Source: Glandiceps talaboti (Eukaryota > Hemichordata > Enteropneusta > Spengelidae). From it: DNA of 10,000 bases. This document shows positions 1 through 9,343 of the stretch, piece by piece. The translations under genes were made by a program, and so were the position numbers. Where the stretch lies: the NCBI RefSeq assembly GCF_964340395.1, contig NC_135567.1, forward strand, positions 16,830,306-16,840,305. Direction: 5' to 3'. Positions within the stretch are counted from its first letter, which is position 1. Each line of letters begins with the position of its first letter. The notes beneath the pieces were generated by a model. The model saw nothing but the letters and a program-made list of their open reading frames with translations, did no database searches and was not told where the DNA came from.

Positions 1-1305
1 GTTTCAATAAAGGATCACAAGGTAAAATATATTACAAAAGGGTTCGACCAACTTAACCTGTTTCAAGCAGTTACTACATAAATCCTAGTACTCGTGCACC
101 TGACCCAGGAATTTCGGGCTGGTCACGTGACCAGGCCACCACTTAGTTAAAATCTTAAAATGATTTCTTCTCAAAACCTAGGGGTCCAGTTGTCTCAAGT
201 TTGTATTCATGTCCCCTGCCGTTTTAGTTTTGTCAATAAATTCGCGTGCGGTCATGTGACCTTAGGACGCCATATTGGATTTTCGACAAAATGACATTTT
301 TCCTTTAAAAATTTCCTCTCCAGAAAGAGCAGTCTAATTGATGTGATCATTTGTGTAGAGCATCATCTAAGTGATGTCTTTCAAGTTTGCGAAAGGTGTT
401 GCAATCGGTTGCCCACTATGGCAGCCATATTACGAATAATTAAAAATGACAACTTCTCCGATAGCACTGCACTGATTGACTTGCATTTTGGCAAATATAA
501 TCAACTACTTGACTAGTTTAAATTTTGTAATAAAATCGTACAAATTACCATTACAATTTGGTGGGTGTATTACCTCATGTGTCTAATTAGGAAATTGTTC
601 ACAGAATGATGCGCCCATCAGTCAGTGATATACAAATTAGGGCAAAAACTGTGTCTTTTTGGTAAAAACTCTTTAATTCCAAAACTACTAGGCAGATTGG
701 CTGACATTTTACGGGGATGCATCTAAGGGTGTATAGATGGACATATATTAAGAATATAATAAAAGTGATATGCAAAATAGGTGTAAGAATATGAATTTCT
801 TGGTAAAAAACGTATATCTCAAACAGTACTTGGTTAATAATGAGACTGTAACATGGTGAGCGGTTTCTAGAAGGGTTATTCTGTAGATTTTGTTCAAAAC
901 ATCTTGGCACAATTAGCCCTAGCAACCATGACCAGATAACCTTAAAATGATAATACAATAGAGATGGATGATATATGAGCCTTAATGAACATCTACCGGA
1001 GCAGTATTTCTGATCAATTGTATAGTTTCATTTGTAATTTTAATTGTGTACATAATATGTTATATACTGTGAATACCTTGCTGTGAATTTCTATATATCA
1101 GCATGTGAGGGTACAGTAATCCATTTTTGGAATCCCATTTATCCGTTGTTATAGTTTTATATTTGCTTGAGTAAATACATTGACTATATTGCCCTGTTTT
1201 AGATGTATCAATGATCATACAAGTATCCCTCGCCCATTTATCATTATGTATTTCATGTATATCTTACTATATTCCTATTTGGCTTTATTTTCTTTAAAAA
1301 ATTAG
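1..1305. other. Region upstream of first recognised exon; no exon identified
   Basis: No open frame here looks like a protein domain and I find no signal-peptide exon with a phase 1 donor that would join to 1306. It is therefore either the intron before the PAN exon or the 5' flank of the gene. The part from about 380 to 950 has the feel of decayed dispersed repeat: long simple-composition stretches and a 119-codon - strand frame at 599-958 without recognisable domains. Whether it is repeated elsewhere in the genome cannot be seen from one window. Confidence 0.5.
119..134. repeat. 16-base perfect palindrome with CACGTG core
   Basis: CTGGTCACGTGACCAG reads the same on both strands and is centred on a CACGTG E-box. 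A related, slightly imperfect copy, GGTCATGTGACC, lies at 250-261. A palindrome this long is unlikely at one given place but its role is unknown: it may be a bHLH-type binding site or part of a repeat family. Confidence 0.7.
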
Positions 1306-1566
1306 AAAACCCACATTCACATTTCTATATGACACATCGTGCATACCGTTCAACTTTCCGTTATGATGATTGGTTTCCACATGTATCTACAGTAGAAGAA
1401 TGTCTACACTACTGTTTGGATTGGATACGTAATGTATGCCAATACGCCACATACAATGTTCAGAATGGTCTTTGTACGATAGGATACCTAGCACATTGGG
1501 TGACTGACGAATTGGTAGAAATATTCGAGTCAACAGTAACGGAGTACCATATTCGACTAACAGAAG
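1306..1566 (+). CDS. Exon: PAN/Apple-like domain
   Basis: Acceptor TTAG at 1302-1305 follows a T-rich tract; donor AG|GTAACA is at 1567. Two leading bases finish a codon from an unseen exon and one trailing base starts the next, so the exon is phase 1 at both ends. It encodes 86 full residues. The core [11 protein letters not shown] then CQYATYN then GLCTIG has four cysteines (residues 32, 36, 44 and 56 of the partial product), with an aromatic-rich strand between the third and fourth. This matches the PAN/Apple fold, where C-x3-C lies on the helix and the next two cysteines face it. PAN domains bind proteins or carbohydrates outside the cell. A WSC or other small Cys fold is a less likely alternative. 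Confidence 0.7.
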
Positions 1567-1760
1567 GTAACAAGTCTGTTGTATGTATGTATGTATGTAT
1601 GTATGTATGTATGTATGTATGTATGTATGTATGTATGTATGTATGTGTGTGTGTATGCGTGTATGTATGTATGTATGTATGTATGTATGTATGTATGTAT
1701 GTATGAATGTATGTATGTAATGTATGTAATGTATGTATGTATGTATAGATGTCTGCTGGA

Positions 1761-1852
<92 letters not shown>

Positions 1853-2056
1853 CTCGGTGAGTATCAATCTGCTAAGACAGTGCTCTATACCGCAGTGGCA
1901 GAGTGCAATAGTTTTGGTAGTACTGGAACTCTTTCTTGAACTCTTTCTTGAGTTTCACGCATTGCGAGATCATCAGACAACTGGTGTTGTCTGATGATCG
2001 CGCAATGCGTGAAACTCCGAGTTACAACCAAGAAAGAGTTCCAGTACTACCAAAAC

Positions 2057-2113
<57 letters not shown>

Positions 2114-3226
2114 TGGGGGGTATGTAAGGTGGTATAAATAAAACAATATCAAGTAAAATACTAATGAGTCGTTATACACATCATTAATGTTGTTGCAATC
2201 ATCAGACGATTGAAAGTATAGTTCAAATTCCATTTCATGTGATATGGTTGTCATGTAGTGGAAGTTGGTCAAGCTGTATCTATTTTAATGTCGACACGTT
2301 GAGCTTGCTTCCAAACGTTTATTTGATAGATTCGATATTTCGACATCTATAACGTGTAGCTTTTCTGTTGGACATAGGTTACACCTTAGCGATTCATTTG
2401 AATAGGGAGCTGCTTGGGTCATGAATTAGCGTTTATTCTCTGTAAAAGTAGTTGGCACATTGTATTCTCCTTAGCAACGATTATCTAGTAGGAGTTGAAG
2501 CTTCATTTGTGATCTTCGCTTTGTCTATAGTAAATGCTGATGTCATAAATGGTTAATCATCACGTTACAAAAAATACGAAATTTAAAGTTACATCAATGA
2601 GTTGTATAGGACATATCTTTTTTGTTATTGTCTATATATTTATCAACCTGTTTGAGATATTTCAGCCGGATAGACACACTCACACGGACTAACAATCATA
2701 ACCCTTCCATTGGGAATGTTAGCAATATATTTGTTCATAGATATAATGTATTTGACTATATATTCATACTTCCAGAGGTGTTGAACTGCCAGGATATTAC
2801 CAGAGTCTGCTTGAGTAATTTGATATGTACAAATTATACATCTGGTATCATTTCAACAAGAGACTACCCTATACCATATCCACAAATGATGCGATGTTCT
2901 TGGCTTTTACGTGCTGATGATAATTCGTACATCAGGTTGTCCATTCAAGAGTTTGATGTTGGCAGATCAAATCGAGATTGTCTATTAGATAATATAGAAG
3001 TGTACAGTGGGCATACTATCAATGATCGCTTCAGACGACGATACTGCAACAGAAATCCTCCACCAGAGACAATATTATCAGATTTCAATGAAATGTTCGT
3101 TCTTTTTACATCTGATCATGTCAACGATCACAGCATGGGATTTCTTGCAAGATACGAGTACATACACTATAATATGGATAATATTTCGAAATATGCAGGT
3201 AAGACATCCATGACATAATGTGTGGT

Positions 3227-3257
<31 letters not shown>

Positions 3258-3578
3258 GGCAGGCAGACAGACAGACATAGAGACAGACAGACAGACAGAG
3301 GCAGGTGAGCAGACATACATACAGACGGCAGAGAGACAGACTGACTGACTGATGGAAGGACAGATGGATGGATGGAAAGACGGACGGATAGACGGACTGT
3401 CTGTCTGCCCAACTACAACACATTAAAGGGCCAATCTGATCATGCTAATGATAACAGCATGGGATTTCTTTCAAAATACCAGAACGTACGCAATAATGTG
3501 GATAATATACACGTAATACATCCATGACATAATGTAAATAGACAGACCGACACTCAAACGGACGGACAGACAGACAGG

Positions 3579-3612
<34 letters not shown>

Positions 3613-4284
3613 TGTAGATAGATAGATAGACAGACAGACAGATAGATAGATAGATAGATAGATAGACAATATACTAAAATGTAATATGCAAATATAGCTT
3701 CTTTAAAAACATCGATAGAAAGTACAACAGGCAATTACATGCTAGTAAATGCTTTATTTTTCAGAGCATTACTGTGCAGCAGGCTGGGTGTCATTTCAAG
3801 ATCACTGCTATAAAATCTTTGACACCCCTTCTAGTATGACGTGGGCAGACAGTGTCAATATCTGCCGAGAAAATAACTCATCACTCACGAGCATTACCTC
3901 AGAGGAAGAGGCCATGTTCATCCATACGCTTGTCTTGGACTATCCTAGGTCTTGGATATATATAGGTATTTATGTTTTAAACAGATTAAATATACCAATC
4001 TTTCCAGTCCTTAATTTAAAAACTATTACATATTTAGAATTAAACATTAGTACATTGTTTTGATAGGTTTAACTGACGTACAAAGAGAAGGCCAGTATAT
4101 GTGGTCAGATGGAGTCAAATTTATGTATTCAGATTGGAGTGCAACTGGGTAAGTGTAACAATATACTGTATGAAAACTAAAATATAATGTCCCTTGTAAA
4201 TATACGAATACTTGAATATGTATCGTACATTTGTTAATTTTGAAGGTGTATGCTGGTATGTATGTATGTATGTATGTATGTATG

Positions 4285-4315
<31 letters not shown>

Positions 4316-4316
4316 G

Positions 4317-4347
<31 letters not shown>

Positions 4348-6352
4348 AACATTATAATAATAAAAGAAATATCTTTTGCATTGTCACTTCAATTAGCAAG
4401 CAACCAGATGGAAGTATTTATCAAGATTGTGTGGCTCTGTACTTAACTAACTTTCATTCACATAATCACTGGTATGATGTACTCTGTGATGACGAAGGTC
4501 TATCACATCTTTTCATATGCAAGCAAGGATCAATCGTTCAGAACAATAATGGTAAGTGAATTTGACAAGATGAACAACTACTAATTTCGACGAGTATACA
4601 TGTTTTCTGAAACAAAGACAAAATATTATCCATCAAAAAGTCCTTTTGATCTGATTCGTATCTTGGCGTAAATTAAATATACTAACAAATGAACAAGGAC
4701 TCACTTGGTTGTGTGCTTCAACATGTTTGCATGTAAAAGTATACTTCCAAAGTTCAATATCACCAACCAAAGCATGGGTTTGATATTTTCAGCATCAATT
4801 TTTATCACCACAAATCGGACGGAGAAAACCTTCCTTAGCGGTGAGTATATCGTAGTACTGAATCTGTATATTTTTAAAGACAAAGTATATGTTTTTACTA
4901 TATTATTGAAACCAATAATTGACTACCCTTTAACATGGTTCTTACGTTTTGGTACTTAGTTGTCTTTTTAATCTCCGTCATTGATAGATAGTTATGAACC
5001 TCTTGGATTATATTCCTCAGTTAACTAAAAATAAAATGTTATCAACTTATTATCTTAAATATTATTCATCCTGATATTCATTATCTTTTTAAGTGATAGG
5101 AAACGGTTCCTGTCCTTTAAATATGTATCAATGTACAAGTGGAGAATGTATTCATCCAAGTGACTTGTGTGATAATTCTGTCACCTGTTATGGTCAAGTA
5201 TGTGGTAAGAACATTTTGTTTTATACTATTTTTGTATCAAAACAAATAAGAAACTTAATAAGTTTTGTAAAAAAATTAAAATTTAAACAATATTGTTAAA
5301 GGAAAATTATATGCAATAACTTTTTTCTATCAATACCAATAACATACTCCAGAAATTTGAATTATAAATATTTAATATCTTAATAATCTCTAAGAATATT
5401 ACAGTAACAAAGCAAGTAGTCGTACTTAATTTGATCCTATCCGTTTGAAAAATATTGTCATCAGTGCTCCATTTTCGAAAGTGTATTTTGTTTGAAATCA
5501 GACTTCACATTACAGTTGTATGATAGTAAAATGGTATTAGTTTAAACCACCTATCTATAGACACAATTCAAGATTATTAAAACTTTATTGTTTTCATTCA
5601 GATAATATATCACATCCTCAATTCCAATGTGAGGATGGTATGCATGTGGCGTTTACAAAATATTGTGATTTTTATGAAGATTGTCAAGACGGCTCCGATG
5701 AGAAACATTGTGGTAGGTTTATGTTAACAGTTTCGACCAGCTTCTCTTTTATTTAAAAAAAAACGAATACATGTATTGTATTCACAACGAAATACTTGCT
5801 TGAGATGTAATAACAGACCTGCACAGATTATTTACTGTTGTTAAAAGTAAGTGAATATATATTAAGTATTATATATAATATATATAAGAATCTATAAATA
5901 AAAGCTCTGCGTCTAATTTTCTCAGAATAACCAGTTAGCTGTGATCTCAATTTAAAGGACTTTTGGTACTTTAACAATTCATATCGTGTATTCATGGCTA
6001 TAGTACTTTTTTATCGAATATATATGTATCTGAAAGATACTTGTAATACAAAAGTTGAAGTTTGAAATAGTGCAATTTTGGGGTGCTCAACCATGTTAAT
6101 AAGAATAGGAGAGCACCCTTGGGTCCATGTCAATCAAGTTGACATTCTGGTTAACCTCATTATGCTGATTAGGTACTTCTACCTCATGCCAGATTTTACC
6201 ACTTACAATACAACAAGTGAAGTTCAATGTTTAAATGGTCAGATTATAAGCCTTAACAAACAATGCGATTTAAAGTTGGATTGTGTAGATGGATCTGATG
6301 AAATTGACTGCAAAGACAAAGGTAATACATTTCGCACACACATACACACACA

Positions 6353-6447
<95 letters not shown>

Positions 6448-6536
6448 ATTGAAAGAAGACGAGTATGTTATTACATTATAGAGTAAATCCATAATGTAAT
6501 AACATCTTTCTTTCATATATATGTATGTATGAGAAG

Positions 6537-6602
<66 letters not shown>

Positions 6603-9176
6603 TCACCTTTGTCATAAATTTGAAAGTTATCTAAAATAACAAATCATGAGTGAAAACTTCGAATGTAATTATATATATTTAAAGACAGCTTTTTTAACAT
6701 TTGTATATGATATTTACGATCCCTTGTAATGCACCGGAAGGCTATTCTGAATTCGTTAAAAAAAATATTTTGCATTCATAAATTTATATTTTACGAATAA
6801 TTCTGTAACAGAAATTTGTAATGCTATAACATGTCTTGATGGTACATGTTTACCACCTTCTCTTCGTTGTGATGGAATTACTGACTGTGTTTATTGTGAT
6901 GAGGGTGTATCCGAGGATGAATTCGGCTGTGGTACGTTGCTGAATCTTTTATTTTAATGTTTTTAAGAAAGTTGTATAGCAGTCACAAAGCAAAACTAAT
7001 GACATACGTACCTGAATACATCTGACTGGAAAATGATGCACCTCACAATTTTATTTCCTTTATACTGTCGCTGTATATAGAAATTGAAGAACGTTACCCA
7101 AGTTTTCCAAGTACTTATCAAGTTTGCCTTCAAGATTAGCAACGAACAATTCTGTTGTTTGTATCCTGTGTAAAAATATTTTAAATATCTAAACGCTAAC
7201 ACGTTACTGATTCTCACCAAAGATGTCTTTTGTTGGTATTTTAAACCCGACTACATTGTTTTAGCAGTGTAACATTTGTTATAGCTCGATGTTTTAAAAT
7301 CAACAAATAACATTACAGAAAACTAACAAGTAGAACAATATCTGATTTCGTTTGAGTTCCTTCTTAATGAACTACACATAATAAATATCTTGTGCAATGG
7401 ATAAACGTCACATTATTTTAATACCTACATTACATTATTGATATTAAACATGGCTTGTGTCACACAATACATAATGTTACCCTTGAATGGAAGATATTAG
7501 ATTTGTAACATTGCATGGATTTTAACGTGTACCCTTGAATTTGAATTAACAATGAAATATCTAGAGTGTTCAGAAGGTGCCTATATCGTATATTACATGT
7601 TTGACAACATACTATTTGATGTGTTCTATCAGAGCAAAAACTCACATGTGATGAGACAGAAAAACGATGTCATGATGGTATCTGTATTGATGAGAAAAAG
7701 TGGTGTCTTTACGATTTTGATCAATATGGATATACACCAGGATGTAGGGATGCCTCCAATTTGAACAATTGCAGTAAGTATATAAAGCAAGATTTTAATT
7801 CTTAAATGTTATAATATTGATTGTTTCATATTTCTATTAAAGTGAAAACATAATCAAGAATATCCCAAGTTGACTACTATGATTAATCAAAATTACTAAC
7901 TCACGACTTTAGAAATATATGAAAAATTTAGATAAATTTTAATTCGTTGTATTTTCATCAAATCATGGGAGTGTCACATTAGGGTAGTATACACTAAGCA
8001 TATTACTCCAACCCTTTCCATCTGGTGTGTGATACTCAGGTCTTGTTAATTTATTTGTTTGTAATCAGATGACTTTGTATGTCCAGCTGACACCTACAAA
8101 TGTCCTGATAGCTTAATTTTAATTCTTTCATTTAGGAAACGTCGATTCTGTCAAAATGCTATTACAGTTAAAAAAAATAACCCAAAATATCCCCATTTGA
8201 TTATTTTGATCAATCAAAATTAATAACATAAATTTAGAAACATTTTACAATTATTAGATATATTTGAATTCTTGTGTTGTAAACAAATCTTGGATATATT
8301 ATATTTATTATTATTATTATTTATTATTATATTAAGGTAATAACAACAAATACAATACTACAACCCTTTCAAATTAATACATAGATCTTGTCTCTTTTCT
8401 TCATACAGATGACTTTGTATGTCCAGCTTACACCTACAAATGTCCTGATAGTTACTGCATCCCACTCCATAGATTGTGTAATGGAATACAAGACTGTTAT
8501 AATGGCTATGATGAAGACCTGGACAATTGTGGTATATGTATCAAATATGTATCTTTAAACTGTCATGTCCATACTCATTGTCGAGATGCGGGTACCGGGT
8601 GGACTATATGATAATAACTAACACAAATTTCACTCAGAAATGCCTATTCATTACTTATGTGAGCGATGTCATTTTCAATCAGTAAAGATCACCTCACGTG
8701 TTATAAATTCTAAAGTAATTGGTAGAATTACACTTATATTCATTAAATTATCTTACTAACGTATTTAATATCACATAATTGTTATTACCAGCTGAATTCC
8801 AGTGTCCAAATGGATCATACAAATGTAGAAGTAGTACGGTTTGTGTAAGTCCAGACTATATATGTGATGGTACTCCACACTGTGTACATAGAGATGATGA
8901 ACGTTATTGTGGTGGGTTGATTTTCTCTAACGTTTTATTCTTAATCATTATATATTATATATATTTAGAAGATGTGATGTAAAAACAATTCATATTAAGG
9001 CCATGTGTTGGTATTTAGGACATTACTTTACTTACATTACAGTCTTTCCAATACTATGAGATCGTGTTAAATATGTTGTACCGCATGAAGCAAGTATGTT
9101 ATATTATGTGGGCATGTAGATATTCCAGATTCCGTTAAAGAAACTTGAGATGGTGATTGTCTACTACATTATCTTG

Positions 9177-9211
<35 letters not shown>

Positions 9212-9293
9212 TATGGATTATATTTATACATATCTCCCGATGGGCGTATGATCATATATATCTTCATGGAGTGTCTCTGAATGTATATATTCC

Positions 9294-9343
<50 letters not shown>

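Larger units (their letters stand above)
7774..8408 (+). other. Intron between LDLa modules 5 and 6, internally duplicated
   Basis: The intron consists largely of two related copies of roughly 325-340 bases. One runs from about 7790 to 8111, the other from about 8114 to 8450, the latter reaching into LDLa exon 6. Shared landmarks include TTTTAATTCTT at the left ends, AATCAAAATTA, AAATC, CAACCCTTTC and the acceptor. The intronic parts have diverged clearly. A TTA-rich tract (8301-8335) enlarges the second copy. Confidence 0.8.

Noticed and set aside
599-958. 119-codon - strand frame
   Set aside because: No domain, no splice or codon pattern to support it, and the sequence looks like decayed repeat.
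1580-1745. Regular spacing that might suggest a CRISPR-like array
   Set aside because: The unit is four bases with no spacers; it is an ordinary microsatellite in an animal genome.
1460-1867. Long - strand and + strand frames encoding Tyr-Ile, Ile-His-Thr-Tyr or Met-Tyr-Val-Cys repeats
   Set aside because: They are translations of (GTAT)n and (TA)n microsatellites; the same happens at 4047-4446 and 6253-6615.
2622-2775. In-frame N-terminal extension of the CUB exon
   Set aside because: No domain content; a strong acceptor at 2775 gives the phase needed to join the PAN exon.
3121-3734. - strand frames rich in Ser-Val-Cys-Leu and Tyr-Leu-Ser-Ile
   Set aside because: Antisense of the (ACAG)n and (GATA)n tracts and of the CUB exon tail.
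4693-4792. Longer version of the linker exon, with a phrase (NQSMG) recalling the end of a CUB domain
   Set aside because: No phase 1 acceptor exists at its left end, whereas TTTTCAG at 4792 is strong and in phase. The CUB likeness is too short to trust.
7552-7764. 70-codon + strand frame over LDLa exon 5
   Set aside because: It is in a different frame from the six-cysteine LDLa reading, which alone joins the neighbouring exons in phase.
8912-8982. Hydrophobic frame after LDLa module 7 ([16 protein letters not shown]) as a transmembrane segment
   Set aside because: It lies beyond an in-phase donor shared with the other LDLa exons and is translated TA-rich intron. A membrane-anchored short form by intron retention is possible but unsupported.
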